Source: Rhodocollybia butyracea
Lineage: Eukaryota > Basidiomycota > Agaricomycetes > Agaricales > Omphalotaceae
Length of the DNA: 27,936 bases
NCBI GenBank assembly: GCA_015501585.1
Contig: JADNRY010000753.1
Coordinates: 1-27,936, forward strand
Reading direction: 5' to 3'
Shown in pieces: positions 18,326 to 27,936 of the stretch. The notes below the pieces were generated by a model that did no database searches, was not told where the DNA came from, and saw nothing but the letters and a program-made list of their open reading frames with translations. Numbering within the stretch: the first letter of the stretch is position 1; each line of letters opens with the position of its first letter. The position numbers were made by a program, and so were the translations under genes.

Positions 18326-19161
18326 GGTGGTAACTGGTGCAGTCCAGTTGCGTGGTTTTGAGCGCTAAAATAGGCGCCTTAGCGTCGCCGTGAGTTTCCT
18401 TTTTCAGATTTAATTATTAATTGTCCACAAGATTCAGTATTGGGCCTGGACATGAGTCTGGATCTGGGTTTACCCATACTTATATGTCATTGCTCATTAC
18501 TCATCCCTACAAATGTCATGTGACACATGCCCATGTAGATTGCTCACTATAATATAGTTGACATAAGTACATAAATCCAGATTAAGAAAGTCATATGACT
18601 GAGTCAAGACTAGGCCTTACCAAATATGGTAGCTCTCATTCTACAGCTGTGCCGGTCTAGAGCAGATTACATTGCTCACCATAGTATATAATTAAGTAAC
18701 TGTGTAAGTTCAGACTAAGGAGTCATATGACTGAGTGACTGAGCCTTACCAAATATGGTAATTTTCATGACTAATCCAAAATGAATAATTTATGTGAAGG
18801 GGGAGCACACATAATTCTGAGGGGGGAGCACACTGATTTGTGGGGGGGAGCACATTTGTGAAGGGGAGCACACATAATTTCTGAGGGGGGAGCGCACTTG
18901 AATTTCTGAAGGGGGAGCACACCATATTTGTGGGGGGGAGCACATTTGTGAGGGGGGAGCACACTTGAATATTTCACACTTTTGAACAGCATAGTTGTCG
19001 CAGACGATCGACACGTTGCTACCGGAAGAACCAACGCGAATTTCAAAAAAAAATAATATAACTTGTTGTTCGTGTAAAGTCGGCGAAGATTTCTAGCAAG
19101 TTTGCATGGTTATATGACGAGTTTGGAACCACTATGAATTGAGAGAAACGACAAAGTACGA

Positions 19162-19206
19162 AGAAGCATGTGACTTAAATCCGACCCGCTAAAACTGCCG
19201 GATTAA
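19162..19206 (-). repeat. right terminal inverted repeat of the candidate TTAA element
   Basis: Reverse complement of 13464-13508 with two mismatches, ending in TTAA at 19203-19206. Just outside, CCAGTC at 19210-19215 mirrors GACTGG at 13455-13460. Confidence 0.75.
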
Positions 19207-19568
19207 GTTCCAGTCCCTCTGCCGAGGGTGTGATTTCACATCACAACTCTACAGCAGGGACTGGTTCGAGTCTAATCTGTTTCCTGTTGGACATGAAGGC
19301 AGTGGCCCCCAACTTTAACGGCTGCTCGCCAGGGTTTGTCCAACCATGACTTTCTGTGTAGGTTCTTGTTTGATCAACGGGTCCTTGCCCAGACTGCAAA
19401 ATTTGTATGGACATGCTGAATGTCTTCTACTACATCCATAAAAAGATGTTTTAATAAGGAAGCTGTTTACTGAGCTTTATATGAATATGAATGAGCGCGT
19501 AAATGTAGTTTACTCATGTGCACAGTTGGCTTTGTGAGCCGGAGGTGATTGTGTTTGCTCTGTCACAG

Positions 19569-19937
19569 CAAAGTCGACTGGGTGCATCCGCGGCACACAT
19601 ATGGCGCAATGTGTGTTGCGCGGGCCCCGGCTGTTCCTCAATGGGACCGCGCCGGTTACTTCCTTCCTTCCTACGACTGCAGCATATACCTTGTGCATTT
19701 CGCGCGAGTATTTGTCGAAAACGCCGAGTACTTGATCAGCGCTTCTGTAAGTTTGCAATCTTGAGTTTGACAACATAACCTGTATTATATTCATAGAATA
19801 CTCGACCAACCAACGAGCTCAAGACAGATTGGGAAGGAGTGCAGTTGAAGGACCTTCGTGAAGTGTTTGGACAGAAAATCAGTAATTTGTGCGCATCTTG
19901 GCGAGCAGAAGAGCAGCGGGGGAAGGAGACAATGTAG
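19569..19937 (+). CDS. two-exon gene fragment of unknown function (5' part missing)
   Basis: An acceptor CACAG at 19564-19568 opens an exon (19569-19746) reading VDWVHPRHTYGAMCVARAPA and then WDRAGYFLPSYDCSIYLVHF. A 50-bp intron with GTAAGT donor and CATAG acceptor spans 19747-19796. The second exon (19797-19937) continues in phase with NTRPTNELKTDWEGVQLKDL and ends at TAG 19935-19937. Splicing phases fit and the sequence is protein-like, with no internal stop. No upstream exon or ATG could be found in 19216-19568, so it is a fragment or a gene whose 5' exons I missed. I do not recognise the family. Confidence 0.45.
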
Positions 19938-20601
19938 GTGAAGCTTGAAGGATGGCTGATATTCAAGTATGTACTGCTACACGAATTCAACCCATGTCAA
20001 ATTGAGTATTGACCTGCACTCTGAATTCGAGTTTGTCTGCACTTATGAACCTGGCAGTAGTAGTAGTAGTTCCGCTAAAGAGTAAAGTCCTTACGAGGTC
20101 GACGCTGAAAGGGTGAAGCCAATTCTCAATGTCTAGACCTGCCTCTAATAAGCACCTATGGCACCTAGTATCCTGGAATAGGCGCGGCAAGTATAAACTG
20201 GTTAGGGTAAGGTGGCAGTGAACTGTTCTGACTCGAGCAAGATAGTGGCGGAAGCTTGACCGTCTCAACTTTCCATCCTTGTGGAACTATTCATTATAAC
20301 AGAAGCACAGGAAACTTGACTTCTCGCTGCCAGTTTCTACACCCTTTCGCATATGAAGATTTAGTTCATCGCGCCTTTTCTGAGTACCAATTTTTCGTCG
20401 AAAATGAGTCCAGACGGCCTCACAGTCAATCTCTGCCTGTCTTATCCTGGCGTCACTTTTGCACTGGTGAACTACTGCGTTTCATCGATACTGTTAGAAT
20501 TGTAAAATACGTCAATCCAGCTCCTACATCTTTGTGTGGGAAGACATGTATGACAAAAGAATACAAGAATACATCAAACTCAAGAAAATCCTCCTCAATC
20601 T

Positions 20602-22836
20602 TCATGCACCAGCAGGCGGAGGGGGATGGCCTGCAGCAGGCGATAAGATTCTATGACCAATAAGTGTAAACAGAAGTGTGTCTATGAAACGACCACTTAC
20701 GCTCGCACTTCCGAAGGGATCTCAAAAGGATAGTGGTCTTTAGATGGCGTTAATATTGTGGTGACCATCCCAGGTAGAGCGTCGGCAGCCTGCCATCCGG
20801 GTTGCATGAAATCAAGCCAGGCCATCGAGTATGCGTTGTATGGGAGACCCTTTGGAGGTTGCTTCTCGCTGACATAGATGGGATCAGGCCTAGTCTTGCG
20901 GATACGGGGCAAAGATCCTCTGGGTCTCTTTGAGAACCCTTTGGTTTGGATAAATATATGTACCTGGTCCAGAAAGCGAAGAAACTGTGTGAGTTCCGAA
21001 GATCGCCATCGCGGCTGAACAATTACGAATTGCCAAGTTTGCGTTTCATCATCTTCGTCCAAGGACATTCCGTCTGCACCAAGTCGCTCGAAAAGTTGTT
21101 TGTGATGTCGAAGTGGCTCAAACTTTTTGAAAATCTCGTGCCGGCGGTTATACAACTGAGAAGTCCATTAGTTTCAACTTTCAACAAACTATGAACAAGC
21201 GCACCCCATATTTACGAGCCTTCCTGTTATCAGCTTTCTGACGGATGTATTCGGATGTGTCTCTATGTTTCTGCAACCAAAGGCCATGTAGGTTCTCTAT
21301 CCGTTTTAGAAAAAATATTCGTAGCACAGCTCTGTCCTCGGGCTGGTTAATGAAAACCCAGCCTCTCTCTTCACAGGCTGTCACAAAGACGTATGAAGCG
21401 CCGACGTTCCAAGGGCAATGCGGGCGCGCCGATATGGAATACCTAAAGTTTTGACCAGTGCATGGCCGGGCCATTTCGTTGAACTCAAAGTCATCGGCGA
21501 AATCTTCGAGCTCTGTTGCCGTGACGGTATCTATTTGATCGTTCTGTCTTCCACCTATAAGTTTCCTGATAGATTGCCGAATGATTCTCTGCAGTAATCG
21601 AGTTAAATCATATCATCATGAATACAAGATATGATGCCCACCACTCGTTTGTTTTCTGCTGCCGACTTGTGTTTGGGGACATGAAGCAGGGGCGGAACAC
21701 TCCAAAAGTCTTTGTCTAAAGGATTCTGGGCCGCAGGTGCGCTCTGAGATGTATACGGTTCAAATGAAGGAGGATATGGTGGGTTCGGCCCCAATCCAGC
21801 GGTTGAGGCCGCTCCGAATGTATCCGTTTGAGGAAATCCATATCCCCTACCTGTTGAAGCTCCAGGCGCTGAAGGACTGAAGGTAAATCCTCCCTGAGGG
21901 GTAAAGGTAAAGTGCGTTTGACTTCCGGTGGTAGGACCACCAGGTATATTGGAGCCGTGCAGCCCTGCTGGACCAGGAGGAGGCGCTGTTCCTGCTGAAG
22001 GGTATCCAGGGAATTCCGCAGACGAACGGCCCAGGCCGGGAACAGCTGGGCGATTGAGTCGTCAGCTAGAGATAAAAATAACCAGCCGCAAACTCACCTG
22101 GTGCATGAGGTGCAGCGAATCTGCCTGGGGGAGGAAGCCCTGCGGCAACAGGGGGGCGGGGGCCAGAAGAGTCGACCTGTTCTCGACGGGAAGCCCCAAC
22201 TGATGTGAGATACACCAGTTGTGACTTGATCTCCCGTATTTCGTGCTCGTTTTGCTCGAACCGTTTGTCTACGGTCTTGTCCCGCTCCACTTGCCGCTTT
22301 CCCATTTCCTGTATCGCTTTCATCAAAGCGTTGTTTGTCACCTACTCGAGGGCTGAGTGACGTTTATTTAATGTTGGGTGGCAGAAAGGCTTACCTCTGG
22401 CTCTGGCTCTTCCTCGCTTCTGGCCTGTCTTTGTTTCCCTAGGTTCCGCAATGGCCGAGGTGTTTGGTCGTCAGGGACTGGAGCATGTCCAGGGGGAGTA
22501 CCTGAGCGGGCATGGGAGTCACGGCGTGACCCAGTAGGCTTGTCAGTATCTTTGGAAAGTAAGGTATGCGAGACTTCATCTACATAATACTGCATTAGCT
22601 CAGGCCATGGCATAGTTATTTGCTAACTTACCATCCGAGCCATCCGACTGACGATTTTCTTCATAACATTAAGCAACAGATTCCACAGATTTTTATACAC
22701 CTTACTTACCAGTTAAGGCTTTATCGACCGCTGGACGGCCATCCATCTCACTCGCGGAGAAAAGGTTGACTAAGTGCCCCAAGGATTCTCGCTGTAATTC
22801 TCGTCGTGAGAAGGGGAGAGAGGGTAAGGAAAGCAT
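20602..22836 (-). CDS. intact eight-exon gene, uncharacterised basidiomycete protein
   Basis: The ATG at 22836 is the first after an upstream in-frame TAA. Exons: 22836-22710, 22658-22632, 22579-22395, 22341-22098, 22045-21642, 21588-21205, 21155-20701 and 20650-20602; introns are 49-53 bp, all GT...AG. All phases agree, giving about 624 residues. If the last intron is not used, the frame ends at TAA by 20697. The N-terminus (MLSLPSLPFSRRELQRESLG) is followed by a charged low-complexity region, then a coiled-coil-like stretch from about residue 114 (ALMKAIQEMGKRQVERDKTV). A proline/glycine-rich linker spans roughly 175-300. The C-terminal domain from about 340 has RPCTGQNFRYSI, then LERLGADGMS-like FERLGADGMSLDEDD (about 480-494), QPRWRSSELTQFLRFLDQ and GLPYNAYSMAWLDF. 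I recall such DGMS / WRS / GLPxNxY proteins as abundant, uncharacterised families in Agaricomycetes, often near transposons; this is from memory. No nucleic-acid or enzyme motif is evident. Confidence 0.75.
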
Positions 22837-25800
22837 TTCTTCCACTAAATCGTTTGCTTATAGTACCCCCTCTTCCCTCCTCTTCCCACCATGATAATCC
22901 TCTGATAATCAATCTTTATTGACATGTGGAAATTAATGAACTATTGTACGTTGGCCAATTTGAATTAACAGCGTATCTTTTGGTGATATCCATCTTTTTG
23001 AGGTATATTGTCGTGCTTGCGTTCTAGAAGTGAAGTCTTTCTCTCCCGCTGAGCTTTATTCACACTACTTCTTTCCGGAGCAATGATGATGTTAATTCCG
23101 CCTCCAATTCATCGAACCTGCCTACTGCCGTTAATACCGTTAACACGGATTAAAGCGAGCTTATTTTATTAACTTCCTATCTCTGCCATTTCCAAAACAT
23201 CTCATGGGTCATGTTCCGATTTTCCGCACTACTTAGTACTTTGTAACTTGTAGATCACATAGATAACTTCTTCGGGAGGCTGGGAAGCGGATGTTGCCGT
23301 TATAACAAAAGAGATGAAAAATAAATGAAAGGATTGCATCTACGCCGAATAATTTCATACGGAAGACATATCAGAATTGCTAATAAGATGGTAATAATCG
23401 CGCTGGGAAGCGGATCAGTTGTCGCTCCCGACGTCGGACAGATTCCTATCTCTGACTAGTGTTGCAACCATGAAATGTTAACATTGAAGTACCTTCCCGA
23501 CTCCATCGGATGGCGGCATCTGGGTCGTTGTAAATATATCAAGCTGAGAAATTAGAATGCAATCGAAGCCATAGATCCTTATTCTCGACTCTTAATTCAT
23601 ATTGGGACTGATTTTAAGAAATCCTCGGCCTTCATAGAGCAGGTACAAATCTGTATAAATGTATCATGCTTCACCCTTCAGGCCTCGCTTTCAACATGAA
23701 TCCGGAAGCCGCTTCCGATCGTACAGCTGTGAGTCGCACATAGGGTCAGCGAGGGGCGCTCCCCCCATACCGGAGGTGCCTCTGGACCTCTCTGGACCTG
23801 GGAGGAGAATGAGGGGAGGAAGGCTTATTGGTACTAAAATCTGGCACATCGCATCAGCACTCAGGTTGTTGTCCCCTTGGCCAATGAGCTAAATCTAGAT
23901 ACTGGACCAATCTCACACATCTTGATAATCAGACCCACAATTCGAGAATCCAGTGAGACCTGCTTAGCGCTGAATTCCCTCGTGAACTTAGAGAATCGGA
24001 GACCAGATGTTTGACATACGTGACCAGGTCACTGAAATCAATCATGCGAATGCCTTCATTCGTATGCACAATGAAGCCTCAGTACTATAGGTACCTCATC
24101 TGTGCCGCAAGACTTGAGATTGATTGACCGACCAGCACTAGTTGCTCAGTTCTACACTCAAGCTGTAGCTATTAAAAACTCTGAGCGCAACCGTCCTGTT
24201 CTACCGTCTATCTTTTAAAATTCCCAATCAATAATCGGTGTCGAAACCTGGACGAACTACTCATTAGATCGTCCCCGTATACCAGTAATACTTAGAAATA
24301 ACCACCAGAGTTATTGAGTTTATTTGAAATATTGCTAGAGTTTTGCGCTGACTCTCTTTACTCTCGTTTTAAGGGCAAGCAGCCCGGTACGGCGGAAGAA
24401 AACTGCCGGTACTCCCAACCAAAAATCGTGCAAAGAATCTAGTACCTGGAAGTGGAGTGATTGACTGAAGGTTTCAAAGGGCAAACGGCTCGGACCTACG
24501 GTAAATGGTTTCATGGTTCACCAGCAAGAGGTTGAAAAAGCGTGCTGTTAAGTTATGCGAAGAACTTTGGCTGGAAACGGGTAAGCGCACTTTATATAAT
24601 CAAAAAATCCCTATCTTCTCGTATCATCTGCCCACGCGAGCTACATACTTCCTGCTAATCCTCCCTATCATGTGAATGTATCATTTCATAGCTAGATACG
24701 GAAGGTTTGTGAATAGTGATCTGAGATACGACTCCTCACTGACTTGGACAGACTTGGACGCGCACATTCTTAACTGTATCGATATCAGCACTAGGTTACA
24801 AATTGGAATCAGAAATATCAGATGTTTGCATTTATTTACAAATATTAATGTTGAATTGACGGCTTTCTTGTTTCGTGTGGGTTCCGATATCGCTTTGACT
24901 GTAGTGATAGTATGTACTATGAACCCAAACCCAAACATATGCTGCTCAAGTTCGATGAAATAACGATCAGTTGGGACCATCTGGCGATGGACTTTTGGTA
25001 AGAGCTAGATGAGCTGCTTTTGATGAAAAGGGCTGGGAGTAAAGGAGAGGATCGTGACATCCAAAGTGATTATAGCGCCTCATACGCACACGGCACGCAC
25101 CCAGCGGAGGAAAATATACAGCATCTGTATTAGGTGATGACACTAGCAGGTATATCTCCAGGCCACTCGTCCATCCATGGACTATAATTGAGACTCGTGA
25201 AGATAACACAGACCTACCAAAACTCTTAGCATACTGGATCAGAATACCTTATTTCGCGCTTTTGATTTGATTTCGTACCGGATTTCGTTTTGGATTGTCG
25301 TATTTCGGTTTTGTCTGACATAGATAGATAGATAGAAGGAAATACACGGCCTAGACAGTACATAAACTGCCTGCGGTCCCATAAAGGAAATGGCCGGTCC
25401 CTGTACTAGCACAAGCAGCGAGCTCGACTCCCAAAGAGAAGGTAGACTGCGAGGCTAGGACAGGGATGGTAGCAGGCCTCTAGAGTAGAGTAAGGCTAGC
25501 TCAGTACCTGATCACATAGTATATAAGATCGTGCATTAGACCCCAGTAAAAAAGAGGAAGAGCGATAGGGCAAAACCATGTCCCCATATAGGTGTTTGCT
25601 GGACCATGGACAGCTTCTGACGTAGTCCTCATCTACGAGAGTCGCCAAATCCCACGCAATTGGTAGCGAAACCAGCGCACCACCGCCCCAGGGTGTTATG
25701 CACATTAGCGGGAAGTTCTATGTAATCAGGAGAAGAAGTACTAGTCATTTTATTTCAGATTTCGGTTTCGGAAGTTGTTGCTAAGGGTCTACTAAGATTA

Positions 25801-25904
25801 GGCGCCTATACTTGTGGCTCGACCATGTCCACCCAAAGCAGAATCTTTCGAAGAATGAAAAAGTAAGGCTACCAATTATGATCAAATTTCCTTAATTCAT
25901 AGCA
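22837..25904. other. 3-kb stretch without a supported gene
   Basis: The left part is presumably the promoter of the minus-strand gene ending at 22836. GCTGGGAAGCGGAT occurs twice (about 23280 and 23402). A GATA microsatellite lies at 25320-25336. Open frames at 23659, 24676 and on the minus strand at 24980, 25209 and 25705 have no motif and no splice-consistent extension. ATTTCG words cluster at 25260-25310. I see no terminal repeats or RNA genes. Confidence 0.45.
25320..25336. repeat. GATA microsatellite
   Basis: Four uninterrupted ATAG units within ATAGATAGATAGATAGA. Confidence 0.75.
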
Positions 25905-27280
25905 TATTTCAGAACTCATCTGGATCAAGGACAATATCACTCGGATCGAAGCACTCACTGTTCCTGGAACTGACCGTGTTCCTCAAGAGCAAGAGTAAGC
26001 CTGTTGCAGACGTGAGTAACATAACAGTATTTCTGGGCTGTAGCTCTGTATTCATTACTTTCAGTGGGATGCCTTTTTTCGGCATACCAATGCAGCATCC
26101 CAGGATATCGAAGACAAAGTCATTAAGCATGTACTCCTTGTCACTCATGTCCGCTATGTCCAAAGCAAGGATAAGCCGACGTGATGACTCATCATGAGAA
26201 GCTCAAACTTGTGCGTTCCTCAGAATTATGTAGCGATCTTTAATACTGATAGACGTATGAAGCTACTGAACATCGGTTTGAATTTCAAAGAATACAATGT
26301 TCAGGATGCTGTTGTGCGTGTTAATACATCGATGAAACTTCCGTGCGGCACAATCTTAAAGTTCGAGCGGCGGGAGAGAGATCGCACAAGCCTCTTTTCA
26401 AGATGAGGACGACAATGTACGACACTATTATTCCAGAAAATGGGCTGCTGTTGTAGACGAGAAACATGGATTCAGAATTGTGGCTGATCGGAATCAGTTC
26501 TTTTTTATAGTGGTGGTAATTTAAGTTCTGCGTCGCTTGATCATCTATTGGACAGTACCCACTTCTTTCCAAAAATCTTTCCGACGAATCGAAGACTGCT
26601 CATGACGGGGACACCATTGCTGCCTCAGGTCTTCTCTGGTCAATCATCCTCACGACAATGCCAACCGAGGTCACGAAACTAGTTATTCAAACCCTTAGTG
26701 ACAATAACGTTCCTCACATGGCTTCTAGATATGTTTCCCCTGGTATGTTTTCAGACTTTTATGCAGAATCTGGCCAGGTTTTACTGTAGCAATTCCAGGG
26801 AAAGGTTTTCATCTTGAGCTCGGAGGGAGACATATTGTCTTTCCTGTTGTAAGTCGCTCTCCGCCTGAGATATACCTCACTCGAGGCTATTCGGCGTGAT
26901 TTTATCTATTCAATGCGGTAAATTCACTACTGACCTTTTTTTCTGTAGATGGTCCCATAAGGATAGCTGCTATGCTCCCTGGGCATTTAGCTTCACAGCC
27001 GGTCGCAAGCAGCGCGTAACAAAGACAGCAGGTATTAATATTCCATCCTATGGAGGCGCTAACTTCGTCGACATCACCCTGCGAGTGGTGGTTGTCAATG
27101 CACAAGCCACCCTGTTCGCTTTTCAGCCAAAGTACCCCATGGGACAACAGTTACTGGTGGTACCACCAATTTCAATCTTGCTTGCACATTCTCCCAGAAG
27201 ATTGGGGATGCGGTCGCAGAACTAGCTGGGGATGCTGGTGAAGGAAACCGATGCTACCGAATAGACTACCAGGAATGAAG
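25905..27280 (+). pseudogene. shattered multi-exon gene of unknown function
   Basis: A chain of plus-strand pieces, in order, reads like one decayed gene. First is ELIWIKDNITRIEALTVPGT (from about 25911), then an intron ending TTTCAG at 26064. Next come WDAFFRHTNAASQDIEDKVI and KHVLLVTHVRYVQSKDKPT, two consecutive TGA codons (26182-26187), and in the same frame YVAIFNTDRRMKLLNIGL and SMKLPCGTILKFERRERDR. A frame change leads to SRKWAAVVDEKHGFRIVADR. Later pieces are DESKTAHDGDTIAASGLLWS, IILTTMPTEVTKLVIQ, NVPHMASRYVSP, then across an intron (about 26743-26778) FTVAIPGKGFHLELGGRHIV, and finally KTAGINIPSYGGANFVDITL. The order and splice signals support one origin. I cannot name the family; the style matches uncharacterised expanded basidiomycete families. 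Confidence 0.5.
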
Positions 27281-27384
27281 CTGTATGGCGTTATCTTTTT
27301 TGCTAGCCTAACCCAGGATATTTAAATAATCACGGAATGTAAATGGCGGTTAAGCACTCATGATTCAGATCGTTACTAGCAATC

Positions 27385-27470
27385 CCCTTCATTGTCCTTG
27401 TCTTGCGATTGTCCTTGTTCTCGATGCCATTGTTCTTGTTCTCGATGTCCTCATCTTGAAATGCGTAGGA
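27385..27470. repeat. short ATTGTYCTTG tandem repeat
   Basis: ATTGTCCTTG / ATTGTTCTTG units recur about four times with GTTCTCGATG between them, near 27392-27460. The flanking 27281-27550 holds no gene. Confidence 0.55.
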
Positions 27471-27560
27471 AATAATATCATCTAACCTAAAAATTTAAAA
27501 TGAAATGAAATAAAGACAGGAATAGGGCCGTACTGTAACCAGGAAGATAATGTATGATAT

Positions 27561-27645
27561 GGGACTCGAACAGGGACCTGGAGTAGTAGGGGACAGTCAG
27601 GGCCGGCGTTGATCACAGCCGGGGAGCACTACCACTACACTACAG
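27561..27645 (-). ncRNA. second tRNA-like (SINE-type) Pol III promoter
   Basis: On the minus strand, TAGTGTAGTGGTAGTGC (27642-27626) fits box A, and GTTCGAGTCCC (27571-27561) fits box B. Between them CCGGC and GCCGG can pair around a ten-base loop. The T-stem is not complementary (CCCTG against CCCAT), so this is a tRNA-derived relic rather than a tRNA gene. It differs in sequence from the unit at 17937-18019. Confidence 0.45.
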
Positions 27646-27936
27646 GATAATATACATGAGCTTTGAATGCCATCAAATATATCAATCTTGATGCTGCCAG
27701 TTTCCTGCATGTTCCAGGCAGCGAACTGACACGACTTGCTGGATACATATCTGAGTCCGAACGATATGTCAACACTAGTCTCGTACCCAGCCGTAATGTT
27801 GCAGATGGACAGAGCGACATCGATCGTCTTGGCCAGCGCTGGTTTTATTCTTCAACCAGGTTTCTTTCCTGAAGATACACGTTACCTTAATAATTACTGC
27901 TACCACGGCGTGGATCCAATTTGCTCAGCCAGACTA
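27646..27936. other. window end, no supported gene
   Basis: A 69-codon frame at 27663-27872 (AGYISESERYVNTSLVPSRN) is open but shows no motif or splice context. It could be an exon of a gene continuing beyond the window; I cannot support that. Confidence 0.25.

Larger units (their letters stand above)
16549..18995. mobile_element. foldback-type element with 520-bp terminal inverted repeats
   Basis: The left arm, 16549-17069 (521 bp), is matched over its length by the reverse complement of 18478-18995 (518 bp). The outermost bases read ACTATGCTGTTCAAAAGTGTG on both ends. The flanks suggest either a TA target site inside ACTA or a TG duplication; this is not settled. Each arm consists of a C-rich (left) or G-rich (right) minisatellite, then two diverged direct copies of a roughly 100-bp block beginning TACCATATTTGGTAAG (about 16790 and 16917). 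No transposase frame is present. The 1.4-kb centre holds a tRNA-like promoter unit and a strong hairpin. It is non-autonomous and lies inside the candidate TTAA element. Confidence 0.85.
13464..19206. mobile_element. candidate TIR element bounded by TTAA, carrying a RecQ-like helicase relic
   Basis: TTAATCCGGCAGTTTTAGCG and following bases at 13464-13508 are matched by the reverse complement at 19162-19206: 45 bp with two mismatches. Outside this, GACTGG at 13455-13460 is mirrored at 19210-19215 at the same spacing. Both edges have TTAA as the outermost four bases (13464-13467 and 19203-19206), so the termini could be TCCGGCAG... with a TTAA target site, as in piggyBac-type insertion; a TA site is also possible. 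The interior holds a RecQ-like pseudogene. After removing the nested MITE and the 2.4-kb inverted-repeat element, about 2.8 kb remain. An alternative is two independent insertions of the same short repeat in opposite orientations. Confidence 0.4.

Noticed and set aside
19216..19300. GGTTCGAGTC at about 19254 as box B of a third tRNA-like unit
   Set aside because: No box A at a suitable distance upstream and no T-stem.
20256..20663. 135-codon plus-strand frame opposite the end of the eight-exon gene
   Set aside because: No motif, no splice context, and it overlaps the phase-consistent last exon on the minus strand.
21716..21940. 74-codon minus-strand frame in the Pro/Gly-rich part of the eight-exon gene
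   Set aside because: A shifted-frame shadow; the spliced frame through exon 5 is continuous and phase-correct.
23659..25209. Several 60-99-codon frames on both strands
   Set aside because: No motifs, no splice-consistent neighbours, and lengths expected by chance.
25909..26163. Minus-strand frame with FDPSDIVLDPDEF, briefly considered as a P450 end
   Set aside because: No heme-binding Cys motif or other P450 landmark; the plus strand gives better spliced blocks.

Overview
This window looks like nuclear DNA of a filamentous fungus, most probably a basidiomycete of the Agaricomycetes. The supporting evidence is short introns (42-59 bp) with GTRNGN donors and CTAAT-like branch sites, fungal-type Copia and Gypsy gag relics, a RecQ-like helicase gene and a Ulp1-type protease gene interrupted by many small introns, and a proline/glycine-rich multi-exon gene of a type I associate with expanded Agaricomycete families. 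No bacterial gene organisation is present. Taxonomy is an inference from gene style; no taxon marker is present.

Layout. 1-2594: scraps of decayed repeats, a 536-bp MITE with TTA target duplications, a minisatellite and a small spliced gene relic. 2595-4508: a complete but non-autonomous Copia-type element with two 177-bp LTRs, a CACAC target duplication, a broken gag and no pol. 5015-6228: a 1,214-bp Gypsy-type LTR whose U3 carries arrays of bZIP-like sites and whose transcribed part carries ten tandem stem-loops; a broken gag runs on to about 8140. 8190-8700: a minus-strand coding relic with six in-frame stops. 9133-10029: a relic of a Ulp1/SENP-type cysteine protease. 10030-13450: mostly noncoding, with weak ORFs. 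13464-19206: a region bounded by matching inverted repeats with TTAA at both edges, enclosing a RecQ-like helicase pseudogene, a second TTA-type MITE, a tandem 73-bp repeat and a 2.4-kb element with 520-bp terminal inverted repeats, which itself holds a tRNA-like Pol III promoter unit. 19569-19937: a short two-exon gene fragment. 20602-22836: the only gene that looks intact, minus strand, eight exons. 22837-25900: no gene seen. 25905-27280: a shattered plus-strand gene. 27560-27645: a second tRNA-like (SINE) promoter on the minus strand.

How it fits together. This is a graveyard of nested mobile elements. Most coding relics stay in one frame (after splicing) and are broken by stops, almost all TGA or TAG, that C-to-T change of CGA or CAG codons would explain. 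This points to methylation-linked deamination or a RIP-like process rather than random indels. The eight-exon gene at 20602-22836 has escaped it.

The most unusual structure is the stem-loop array in the Gypsy LTR (5634-6034). Ten hairpins share the inner stem and loop, but their outer stems have different sequences that remain complementary. This is the pattern expected of a maintained RNA (or cruciform) structure, and I know of no described equivalent.
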